Assembly (NCBI GenBank): GCA_037447605.1
Contig: CM074818.1
Coordinates: 241,868-275,162 of the forward strand
DNA: 33,295 bases
Source of the DNA: Zygnema circumcarinatum
Lineage: Eukaryota; Streptophyta; Zygnematophyceae; Zygnematales; Zygnemataceae
Direction of reading: 5' to 3'
Shown here one piece after another: positions 19,201 through 27,628 of the stretch. How positions within the stretch are numbered: position 1 is the first letter of the stretch; each line of letters opens with the position of its first letter. The translations under genes and the position numbers were made by a program. The notes beneath the pieces are model-generated. The model did not search any database, was not told where the DNA came from, and saw nothing but the letters and a program-made list of their open reading frames with translations.

Positions 19201-20410
19201 GGAGGCCACGCGGACTCAGCCACCACCGTCGATCCCGAGGCAAAATATTTTGTTCGGGCAGCAGCTTCCCATCCGGTGCACGAAAATTTTCGGGTCGAAA
19301 CTTTTGCCAATGTTCTGACCGCTGAGAAAGGACGAGGACAGCTGGCAGTGCTGGGGGAGCTCATGCTTCAGGTCAGTCAGAAAAAAAACTATGGGTCTAA
19401 ACTAGGAAATGAAGCAAATGAATTTAATAAATAAAAAAATGGTAATCGGCGGCTTTCGGTACGCATTCCGCTGCTTGCTATTTGTTCAAGCTACTGTTTT
19501 TTGGTCTTTTATGTTTTCAGGGTTTTTGAATGACACCCATTACTGACTCTCTCATTTCCCACTCGTTTTCTTCTTGCTAACTCCTGACTTTGCTTCTTTC
19601 TTTCCGAGCAGTCCCACAGCAGCTACTCGAGGTGTGGGTTGGGCTCCACCGGGACAGACCTCCTCGTTGCACTCACTCGCCAAATGGGTCGCCAGGTACT
19701 CTCTCTCTCTCACTCTCTTCTTCCCTTTCCGCCCTCCCCTCTCCCCTCTCGCCTCTCCCCTCTCTCCCCTCTTCCGTCTCCCCATTCTCCCCCATCCTCT
19801 CTGCCCTCTCCCCTCTCCCCCTCCCGCACTCTCTCCTTCCCTCCCGCTCTCCCGCTTTCCTCTCTTCTCTCTCCTCTCTACCGACCTATGTTCCCTTGTC
19901 CATGCCGCTCTCTCGCTCTCTCTCCCACTCTATCCTCCCTTCCTCGCCTCAAACAAATCCTCTCCGCCTCCTTCCCCTTCCCCTTCCCTTCTCCGTCCCT
20001 TCTCTCAATGACGAACCTCAGTTGTTCTGACACTCACCTCTCCCCCTTTTCTCTCTTTCTCCCTCCTCCCTTCCCCTCTCGCAACATCTCCCTATCTCTC
20101 GCCCCCACCCTCCCCCTTCTCTCCCCCTCTCCCCTCCCCCTTCTCCCTTCCCCCCTCCCCCTCCCCCTCCCCCCCTCCCCCCCCACCTTTCCCTCAGAGA
20201 GAAGAACTATTCGGAGGCAAGATCACCGGCGGAGGATGTGGAGGAACTGTGTGTGTGCTGGGAAGGAGAGGCCCCGGCAGTGAAGAGGACATAGCGGAGA
20301 TTCTGAGGAGGTACAAAGCGGCTACAGGCTACCACCCATACGTCTTCGAGGGCTCCTCCCCCGGGGCAGCTGAATTCGGGCACTTAAAAATTCGTCGAAG
20401 GGATGTATAA
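13594..20410 (+). CDS. ARA1: L-arabinokinase (GT-like domain fused to GHMP kinase), 13 exons
   Basis: Phosphorylates free L-arabinose with ATP to L-arabinose 1-phosphate, salvaging wall-derived sugar toward UDP-arabinose; cytosolic by family. Exons: 13594-13888, 14009-14118, 14352-14579, 14924-15096, 15379-15865, 16020-16187, 16435-16560, 16858-17352, 17554-17790, 18622-18767, 19134-19371, 19612-19695, 20198-20410. They total 3000 nt and join in phase to a 999-residue protein; all introns are GT-AG. Residues 12 to about 360 form the glycosyltransferase-like half (GHGLGHATR near 19-27). The kinase half carries [14 protein letters not shown] (from 511), the ATP loop [11 protein letters not shown] (656-666) and GGGCGGT (940-946). 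I chose the ATG at 13594 because it opens the family N-terminus; an in-frame ATG at 13429 is too close to the TATA box. Exon 10 uses the AG at 18620-18621; the next AG would cause a stop. Homologues known to me are near 1000-1040 residues. Confidence 0.95.
14581..14830 (+). repeat. CT-rich tract in ARA1 intron 3
   Basis: Impure polypyrimidine (CCTCC, CTCTC) that begins right at the 5' splice site of intron 3 (donor 14580). No coding signal. Confidence 0.8.
16193..16265 (+). repeat. (CT)n microsatellite in ARA1 intron 6
   Basis: Starts about 6 nt after the donor at 16188. Nearly pure CT for about 34 nt, then mixed CCTCT. Confidence 0.9.
16575..16770 (+). repeat. CT-rich tract in ARA1 intron 7
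   Basis: Impure CTCTC/CCCTC sequence starting about 15 nt after the donor at 16561. Confidence 0.85.
17793..18324 (+). repeat. Long (CCCT)n tetranucleotide array in ARA1 intron 9
   Basis: About 530 bp of CCCT units with scattered 3-base slips (CCTCCT), beginning 3 nt after the donor at 17791. It fills most of the 831-bp intron. The template strand is (GGGA)n, a perfect repeated G-quadruplex pattern. All apparent open frames here, on both strands, are products of the repeat. Confidence 0.95.
18945..19035 (+). repeat. GA-rich tract in ARA1 intron 10
   Basis: GAGAGA and GGGGGAG runs in the middle of intron 10. This tract, unlike most in the gene, is purine on the coding strand. Confidence 0.85.
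19697..20196 (+). repeat. CT-rich sequence filling nearly all of ARA1 intron 12
   Basis: Polypyrimidine runs with few breaks from the donor at 19696 to the acceptor at 20197. Just before the acceptor the tract becomes C-rich (CCCCTCCCCC), which also acts as the splicing pyrimidine tract. Confidence 0.9.
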
Positions 20411-21085
20411 AAAGGAATCTGATGAAGACTTTTTTTTTTCTTTTCTTTCTATACGGAGGTTTGAAATTCTCCAGTCTGAAAAGTTTTCATGTACTGGTGG
20501 AATGTGGACGGCTAGTTTCAATTATGGGCCTTGGAGAAGGGGGGGGAGACGAGCATTATGGTTGCAACACGTGCCTATCCAACGGCCACAAATGTTTAGA
20601 TTTCACACTTGCCAATCTAACGGACCCATTGTGTCTCACAACTTGGCCATCCGACGGCCAACGGTTCACCACAGCACTCCCAAGGTCCAACGGTTGCAAG
20701 GTTATGAGGTTGCAACTCGAACGGTCATACGCCCGCAAAAACAAAAACAAAAAAAAAAAAATCAAACACGTCAATCGGAGAATACAGGCCGGTAAAAACT
20801 ACCGCCGAAAACCCCTATCCATGCATAAATCCGTTCAACGGCCAGTTATAATTTATGGATAAAGCTGTTCTGTCTATAACTCCGTTCAACTATGGCCTAT
20901 ATGGAACCTTAGGGCTACCCTCTCCGGTACGTCCCCACACGTGTAAAGCTCCACCCAGAAAGAGGCTCCTTCTGCCACGTGGCGGCCGCTCGGCGCTGCC
21001 ACTTGGCAGGCACTCGACGCGGCTACGTGGCTGGTCTACGGTGAAGATAATTAGGGTTTCCTCTTGTTAGGGCTTTCAAGAAGCC
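20411..21085. other. Intergenic region between ARA1 and the next gene
   Basis: No gene seen. From about 20575 to 20850 a loose repeat of (C)CAACGGCCA/TCCGACGGCC occurs, possibly an old transposon. An A-rich run lies at 20740-20760. The right end holds an ACGT-core cluster, listed separately. No clear AATAAA was found close to the ARA1 stop. Confidence 0.5.
20937..21031 (+). promoter_or_regulatory. Cluster of three ACGT (G-box/ABRE-like) elements
   Basis: ACACGTGT (20937-20944), the palindrome GCCACGTGGC (20974-20983) and GCTACGTGGC (21022-21031) lie within 150 bp upstream of the ATG at 21086. Such elements bind bZIP and bHLH factors. A weak TATA-like CTATATGG is at 20897. Confidence 0.5.
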
Positions 21086-23129
21086 ATGGCGGGCCTTCTT
21101 CTCAGCACTCCACCTTCCCTTGCCCTAAAATCCGGAAATTTGCAGAACCCAAAAAGGGCTTGGAACTCCTCAGAATGTATAGAAACCCTAAAGAGCGTGA
21201 ACCCCTCCAAAGAACTGAAGAACGGAATACGGAGACATAGAACGGGGGTCGCCATGGCCGCAGTTTACCGTCATGGGCGAGAGGGGAGGGTGGAGGATGT
21301 CGGCATTCGGAGGACTTTTGAGGAGGAGGCCACGTGGCAGGAAGACACGTGGCAGGATGAGAGATGGATGGGGAGGCGGAGAATGCAGGGAGAGAGGGAG
21401 GGAGGGAAAGAGGGGGAGAGGGAGTGGGAGAGGGAGCGGTGGAGGGGGATGGAGGGGGAGAGGGAAGCAGAGCCAGCGAGGGAGAGGGGGAGAGAGAGGG
21501 AGAGTGAAAGGGAGAGAGAGGAGGAGGGAGACGCAGAATGGTGGGACACCTGGCAGTCGTTTGATGGAGGGAGAGGAGCTGGGGGTCCTTGGTGGAGGGA
21601 GAGGGAGAGAGCGGAGGTGAGAAGTACAGTAACTCTTTGCTTTGATTTAACAAGGGGTTTGTCTTTTTTTGGTTCTTAAATTTGGAGTTTAGGGGCTTCA
21701 GTTTCAAGGTTGAATGGTTAGGGTTTGAGGACGGAAGAAGTTTTAGAAGCAGCATTAGCGACCATAAGGGAGAGAGGGAGAGAGAGGAGAGAGATTGGAG
21801 AGAGGGAAAGGGAGAGAGAGTGCGAGAGGAGATTGGGAAGGGGAGAAAAAGGGAAGAGAGGGAGGAAGGAAGAGTGGGAGAGGCGCCGCCTATGAGCGCT
21901 TCACATCACATGTAGTTCACCAAATGTATTCTGAGTTGGGCTTGTACTCGCAGCCAAACTAAGTTAAACTCGTTTAGGGCGGGTGGATTATGTTAAATTT
22001 AAAGGTGAACTTATTGAAACAACACTAGTGGTACAAAAGAAAAAAATGAGATAATCCTTTGAAGCATTCGCGATCAAACTGTGAATGGAATGGTGGAATT
22101 TGCAGGCTGAAGGAGAAAAGTTTCCAGCAAATAGCAGCTGGAGCTTGTTGCTGAGTCAGCTCTTTTTACTATTAAGAAAGGCCATGGCTGCCGTCACGAC
22201 TACGGTGCAAGAGAACGCGCCTACTGCTGTGCCCCCAGAGCTGGTGAGTCTCTCTTGGAGTGAGTGCGTGGGAGAGAAAGTGGGAGGTGGGGAGAGGGAG
22301 AGGGTGGGGACTGAGAGAACGGGGGGAGAGGGAGAGGAAGCGTATGGGAGAGAGGAGGCAACGGATGGGAGAATGGGGGGTGATAGCAAGAGGAGATGGT
22401 GGAGAGAGTGTGGATGAGGAAATTGATTAGGGAAGGGCGGGCTGGAGGAGAAAGCAGAAAGGGATGGGAAAGGAGAGGGAGGGAAGGAGGGAGCAAGAGG
22501 GGCAAGAGAGACAGGGAGGGAGGGATTCAGGGAAAGGGAGGTAGAGAGTTCAATGACTTGTTCTCCCGTTGCTTTTTCATTCAGAGGGAGATGATGGGTT
22601 GGACAGGTGAGAGTGGGAGTGAATGGAGTCTTCTTATTGACCGGGCTGTGGCTGCTGAAGGCGGTACTTGAAGTGAGTTATGTCCTACCCCTCTTCCTTC
22701 CTTCCCTTCTCTCTGTTCCCTTTCCATAAAGTTGAAAGTATCAACATTTTTCAACACATGTTCGCTTCTACAAAGGCGTGTCTTTTCATGTGTCGAAGGA
22801 CTATGTCGATGTGGACATCAAGTTCCCTACAAACCCTACCTGTAAACCTTGAACACTCTACAGTGTAGAACTTGAAAAACAGAAAGAAAATCAAGAAACT
22901 AAACGTTTTTAATGATTTTGCTCCACAGATTCTCCTTAAAGTCGGGCGAATCGTCCTTTTTGTTCTTCTCTTCATTTGGAGCATACGTGGATTGATATTG
23001 TGGCTGAGGAGACCTCCCGATGATGATGACATTCGATGGAGGGGAGGAAGAGACTCTCAAAGGCGGACCGGTTGGCCTACTTCTGAAAATGAATTTGGTC
23101 GATTTTATGATAATTTTAACTTCAGGTGA
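21086..23129 (+). CDS. Unrecognised protein with C-terminal membrane helix, 4 exons, possible frameshift
   Basis: I do not recognise this family. Exons by phase and splice sites: 21086-21616, 22106-22243, 22585 to about 22672, 22929-23129. All joins are phase 0 except the third. The N-terminus (MAGLLLSTPPSLALKSGNLQ) resembles an organelle transit peptide. Exon 1 carries three TWQ motifs (TWQED, TWQDE, TWQSF) around a GA-repeat-encoded Arg/Glu/Gly tract. Exon 2 has a Leu-rich stretch (SLLLSQLFLLL), exon 3 a Trp-rich piece (EWSLLIDRAVAAEGG), and exon 4 one clear membrane helix (VGRIVLFVLLFIWSIRGLIL) followed by an acidic and basic tail ending FYDNFNFR. An in-frame TGA (22669-22671) falls just before the strong donor GTGAGT (22673); one base fewer would give a phase-0 join to exon 4. 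Either the assembly has an extra T, the allele is broken, or the protein ends there. Expected length with all exons is about 316 residues. Confidence 0.5.
21390..21540 (+). repeat. GA-rich repeat inside coding exon 1 of the unrecognised gene
   Basis: GAGAGG/GAGGGA units kept in an open frame, coding for an Arg/Glu/Gly-rich tract. Length is likely variable between alleles. Confidence 0.75.
21765..21885 (+). repeat. GA-rich tract in intron 1 of the unrecognised gene
   Basis: GAGAGG/GGAGAG units on the coding strand, mid-intron. Non-coding. Confidence 0.8.
22255..22550 (+). repeat. GA-rich tract in intron 2 of the unrecognised gene
   Basis: Begins near the donor (22244) and runs most of the way to the acceptor at 22584. 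Purine on the coding strand. Confidence 0.85.
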
Positions 23130-23737
23130 CAGCGAGGGAGAGCAGTTTCTTTCCCGCCCCTCTTCCCCCCCCCCCCCCCTTGTCTGTCACCCCCCTTATT
23201 TTTTTTTTTGTCCTTTATAGACGTTAGGGCTGTGTGTCAGTTGGGGAGTTCCTCACATGACTTCTGTAAATAGCATTGATAGTACAGTATTGGCACAACT
23301 TTGTTCCAGGAAATGAACTGAGAATCGACACCTTCCTCTATCAAACAGCAGCGCATTGTTCTCTTAAACGAAGCTGTCCTTGCCTTGTACCCGCCCCAAA
23401 GATGAAGCTGATCCAACCACCATGTGCCAGTCAAACGAGAACAGACCAAACCAGATCTGATGGGTTGAACCCATCTCACCCGTTTCTATCGTTCGTTGCA
23501 AAAAGGACCTCCTGGTGAAGATGAGTTTCTATTATGTAACATTCCTCACCAACAGGATCCTTCTTCAAAACCTTCCTTTTTTTTTTTAATAAATAAATAA
23601 AACTCGGTTTACGATAGCTGTGATTCCTAACACGCTCAAAGCAAGACGCTTCGCTTTTGGACTAGAAACAAATTACCATACATACTCTACTAAGCCTAGA
23701 ATTCCTAGCACTCCAAAAAATAGCTCGTCCCAATCTT
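23130..23737. other. Convergent 3' intergenic region
   Basis: Lies between the stop codons of the upstream plus-strand gene and the minus-strand aquaporin. It holds a C run (23165-23180), a T run, and AATAAATAAATAAA at 23588-23600. The last is the best plus-strand poly(A) signal and lies about 460 bp past the plus-strand stop. No gene is seen. Confidence 0.55.
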
Positions 23738-24347
23738 CTACTGGGAGCACCCATCCGCCATTTTGATGGGCTCCTCCTCGTTGCTGCGCAGTACTTCGTA
23801 GGAGAAGGCCCCAAGAATAGCGCCGATGATCGGGCCCAAAATGTACACCCAAATGTCGTCAAATTGAGCCGCCACAAATGCGGGCCCAAGAGATCGAGCG
23901 GGATTCATGGATGCTCCGGAAATTGGCCTACAAAATATTTCAGAGATAGCCCCCACCCCCCGCTCCCCCGGTCCCTTGCGACTTTCCATGAGTATGATGA
24001 TGATCATGCCACCATACACATGGCCATGCATGACCGGCGATCACATGCGTTACATGCATGCGTAGATAAGTGAAGATCTTGGGATATATATCAACGAATA
24101 CCGATTGTTTTAGGGTTAGGCTTCATGTACCATTATTTTATTTGATGTAGGACATAAACCAGCAGATTGTAATGAGCCTGCAACCCTAAAAGGGCTAAAA
24201 ACGGATGGAATGAAGTTCAAGGATTGAAAAAATGCTCACCCTCCAAACATGGCGTCAAGCAAGACGGTGCCTCCAATAGCAATCCCCGCCATAGTCCCCT
24301 CCTGCATGACATGCCAAAAGGGAGATGTTATGTCATCGATGCACCTC

Positions 24348-24406
<59 letters not shown>

Positions 24407-25953
24407 CTCTCGCTCTCTCTCCAACCCTCACTTCCTATATACATACTTGGCAAAATGATTGGAAATTGCCAACAGAAGCCTAAGCTAAGTTTACATACAG
24501 CACTGTTAAACAGAGAAGGAAAAGTGGGCAAGTCTGCATTTCAAAAAACTAAAAAAAATGAAAAAATGAAATGAAAAAAAAAAAATCCAGAAATGTGTAA
24601 GACCTGGAAACCATAAAACCAAGTAGTCCTTAAAGCATCCTATCAAACCTTCCCTTCATGCCTATGACAAAACATCAGTGAAAGAGTACAACTTATAAAC
24701 TTGGATGCATTATAAAAACTGTGTCCCTTTTTTTTTTCTTTTTTCCTCGGTCAGTACTCACCGCTCGGCTGTCGGTTGCAACTGCCGTGATCACAAACAT
24801 AAGAAAAAAAGTGAGTACAATTTCCATAGCCAGCGATTGGGCCGCACTTCCTGACGGAACTGTAGCGCCAAGTTCCCCTTCCAAGCCCAAAATGGCTCTC
24901 AGTAGCGCTGCCGCGGCTGTAGCGCCGCCGACTTGCGCTACAACATAGCTCGGAACCTGGAAACAAAACACCACTGCTTAAGTCTGGAATTCAATCGGCC
25001 CAAGAAAGGAAAATAAAAAGCTCGACTATATTACATCTGCCAAAACTAGAGCCTTAAGTTCAGTATTCATAAGAGTTTCCCTCCAATTCAATGATCCTTC
25101 AGGAGTTCCCTGACGACAGTAGCTATAACAACCCTCCAAAAAAAAAACGTCAAAGCAAAAGGACTAAATTCCAACCCTTAAACACCATAAACAAACTCCG
25201 AAAAAATGCGTCGCTTACCTCTTTCAAGGGAAACCTTCCAACAGCAGTAAAGCTGATAGTGACAGCAGGATTAAGATGTGCTCCTGAAACGTGACCCACT
25301 GCATAGATCATGGCCATCAGCATGAGACCGAAGACAATGGCAATGCCGACATGAGTGATGGCTCCATCGCTCAATCGGTTCACAACGATCGCTCCGCAGC
25401 CTGCAAATGTAAGCGCAAATGTTCCGACGGCCTCCGCAAACGCCTATCACGCAACACCAGCAGTTGCGGAATTCAAGTGAGCCGATGATTGCAAAAAGGA
25501 AAGCATGAGTTGTATGCAAATGAAAAATCAAAAGGATACGGGAAGAATTAAAGCGAAAAATCGTGTGAAATGAAACAGACCGCCCTGTCCCTCCCCTTTT
25601 CTCCCTCCACTCTTTCCTCCCCTCCCTCCCCCTCCCCCTCCCGCCTTCCCCCCCTCCCCTCCACCCCCTCTCCCCACCACCCACCCTCTCCCCTCCCTCT
25701 CTCCTTCCACCCCTGTCCTTCTCCCCTTCCCCCCTCCCACCCTCTCTTCCCCCCCTCCCCCCCTCCAACCCCCTCCCCCTCCCCTNNNNNNNNNNCCCTC
25801 CCCCCTCACCTTCTTCCAGATGGTTGGCGTTCGAAGCATTTTCACAAACCCCGCCATGGGGCTGTCCCCGCTCTGCGACAAGCGCCTCCCGCCCTGCACC
25901 TCCTTCGTCTTCTCCGTCGCATCGACCGCCACGGCTTTAGCTTCTGGGGCCAT
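23738..25953 (-). CDS. NIP-type aquaporin, 5 exons, 271 aa, ar/R filter F-A-A-R
   Basis: A membrane channel of the NIP (nodulin-26-like) class; members pass water and small uncharged solutes such as glycerol, boric, silicic or arsenous acid. Exons in order: 25810-25953, 25219-25443, 24762-24956, 24240-24301, 23738-23927; total 816 nt, all GT-AG and in phase. Both pore motifs are intact: NPAV at 106 (GHVSGAHLNPAV) and NPAR at 217 (PISGASMNPARS). Aligning from these motifs, the selectivity filter is Phe86 (H2), Ala205 (H5), Ala214 and Arg220. Six hydrophobic helices fit the fold. The N-terminus (48 residues) is polar and cytosolic, and the C-terminus is short (ends ADGCSQ). F-A-A-R differs from the W-V-A-R, A-I-G-R and G-S-G-R classes of seed plants; I recall F-A-A-R from moss NIPs. 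The solute cannot be named from sequence. Confidence 0.93.
24345..24422 (-). repeat. (CT)n microsatellite in aquaporin intron 3
   Basis: Nearly pure CT over about 75 nt on the plus strand, so GA on the coding strand. It lies 45-120 bp before the intron 3 acceptor. Confidence 0.9.
25575..25806 (-). repeat. C-rich/CT-rich tract with assembly gap in aquaporin intron 1
   Basis: CCCCTCCCC-type sequence on the plus strand, G-rich on the coding strand, starting at the donor (GTGAGGGGGG). Ten N bases lie inside at 25786-25795, so the true length is unknown. Many G-quadruplex patterns occur on the coding strand. Confidence 0.85.
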
Positions 25954-26128
25954 CTTGAGAACAAGGGTTCAGGGAATTCAGGACGTAGGGCCTAAGAGTG
26001 GTTCAGGGATTGCAAGGTTTCAGGTTTTTTTCCTAAGCCCTTATCGAAATCTGCTTATCTGATGAGTTCCTTTTGAGAGAAAAGAAGAGAAGTTAGAAGC
26101 GGTCGACTGATCGGGGAGTTTTGGGGCC

Positions 26129-26135
26129 TTAAATA
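26129..26135 (-). promoter_or_regulatory. Likely TATA box of the aquaporin gene
   Basis: The minus strand reads TATTTAA about 180 bp upstream of the ATG at 25953. This is the best candidate in the region; no transcript evidence is available. Confidence 0.4.
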
Positions 26136-26309
26136 TGCGCGCGGAAGGGGTCCTTACTTTATCGAGGGTACTTATTGTACGATACTTTCCAGTTGTCTTC
26201 CTGAAAATGTGACTTTATTGAAAATATAATGACGGTACCCGGTGACCCCGCGCCGTACGGTATTGTACTTTCTGCTTGGATTGAGTACGGTCACTAAAAT
26301 GTTATATAA

Positions 26310-26333
26310 TTCTGCCCGATTATTCGGGCAGAA
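26310..26333. repeat. Perfect hairpin TTCTGCCCGA-TTAT-TCGGGCAGAA
   Basis: A 10-bp stem with a 4-nt loop, no mismatches. It is not followed by a T run, and plant genes do not use such terminators. Function is unknown. Confidence 0.75.
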
Positions 26334-26612
26334 GAAAAGTGTATTTCCGCCAATCAGCATTGCAGTTCGTACATTTTTTCTCTCTCGAGGTGTGTAGGCG
26401 CCACATTCGGGCATGTCTAAAAAAACAAACAGAGATCAAGTTTTTCAAACTGAGTACAGTCTCTTATTGGGATTTGCAGATATCGAAGTACTTGTTTCAA
26501 ACTTGTGGGTCTTTTTTTCCTAAGTTTGTCGGCGATTTTTATTTTATTTTATTTTTGACTTATTCGTCTCTATTATTTGGGAGGTCCTAATCTGCACTTG
26601 TACGGACATAGA

Positions 26613-26735
26613 ATTGTCGCGATAATAAACGACACGACCGCCGCGGCCATATAATTGTCGCTATGCTAAACGACACGACCGCCGCGGACATATAATTGTC
26701 GCGATACTAAACGACACAACTGCCGCCACCGCGGT
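26613..26735. repeat. Three 41-bp tandem repeats
   Basis: Units at 26613-26653, 26654-26694 and 26695-26735 start ATTGTCGC and contain AAACGACAC followed by CCGCCGCGG. The third is the most diverged. A partial unit (CGGACATA) precedes the first. Confidence 0.85.
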
Positions 26736-27628
26736 CGCCGCCGCAATACTTCATTACGGGGCCCCTACAGTTCACTGCAACTGCCGGAAGATTTTCATAC
26801 GGACGACACATGATCAGTCGCTGCAGTTACAGTATAGCTAAAACGACATGAACCATAGTTTGAGTTCCAGTTTAATCGCAGTTCTGCCATTGTTCTGTTT
26901 TTGGTTACAGTTCCAGTCAGTTTCTAAGTTATAGTTCTATGTACATCCCAGTTACTGTTCCAATTCCAGTTGTCGGCCAGTTTTAACTAACAGTGTAGTT
27001 TTAGTTCTGACTGTAGTTCCAGTACCAATTACTGTTAACATACATTTTCAGTTTCTATGTTTAACGCGAATTCTTGCATGGAACCACATCTCTAATAATC
27101 ACGGGATTGAACCATCAACTGGAACATAGAACGATACCGTACATATAATTCCTTCACCATAGAAAGGTGAAGGTTCCTCTCTTTTCGATTTCACACTCGG
27201 TGCCTGCAGCCTACTGACTACCACCTCTCAAAAAACTTGGGTGTCCTCCCAAGTTAAGTGGAAATGGAAGGCCCAAAAAAGAAGAGTAAAACGAAAAGAG
27301 AAAAACGAAAGGAGAAAGAAAACGCACATCATTATGAAATTGTTTTTAAGACAAGGGGTCCGGAGGCCTTCCCTCCAAACAGGGGCCTACCCTCCCTCTC
27401 CCCCATTTCAGTGCAGAGGTCAAAAAGCACTTGTATACAGCTTCACTATGAACTCCCTATATAAAAGCCAACCACTCACAACACTCCCTCAAGGGGCCCT
27501 TCACTCCCTTCCGTCTTACAAGCGTATGTACAAATTACTATCTATCCTCCTGCAGAGTATCCTTGAAGGCGTAGCAGACGCTTTTACTGCTATTTCATGC
27601 GGCTATGCACTTCATCAAGGGTTCAAAC

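Larger units (their letters stand above)
26136..27628. other. Intergenic region between the aquaporin and Fe-S carrier genes
   Basis: No supported gene. Contents are a 10-bp-stem hairpin (26310-26333), three 41-bp tandem repeats (26613-26735), a stretch of degenerate AGTTCCAGT-like repeats (26860-27050) and the 3' flank of the Fe-S carrier gene. An open frame on the plus strand at 27241-27675 overlaps the last Fe-S carrier exon in antisense and is not a gene. Confidence 0.55.

Noticed and set aside
26605-26740. A CRISPR-like array
   Set aside because: The 41-bp units are directly adjacent with no spacers, in a plant nuclear context.
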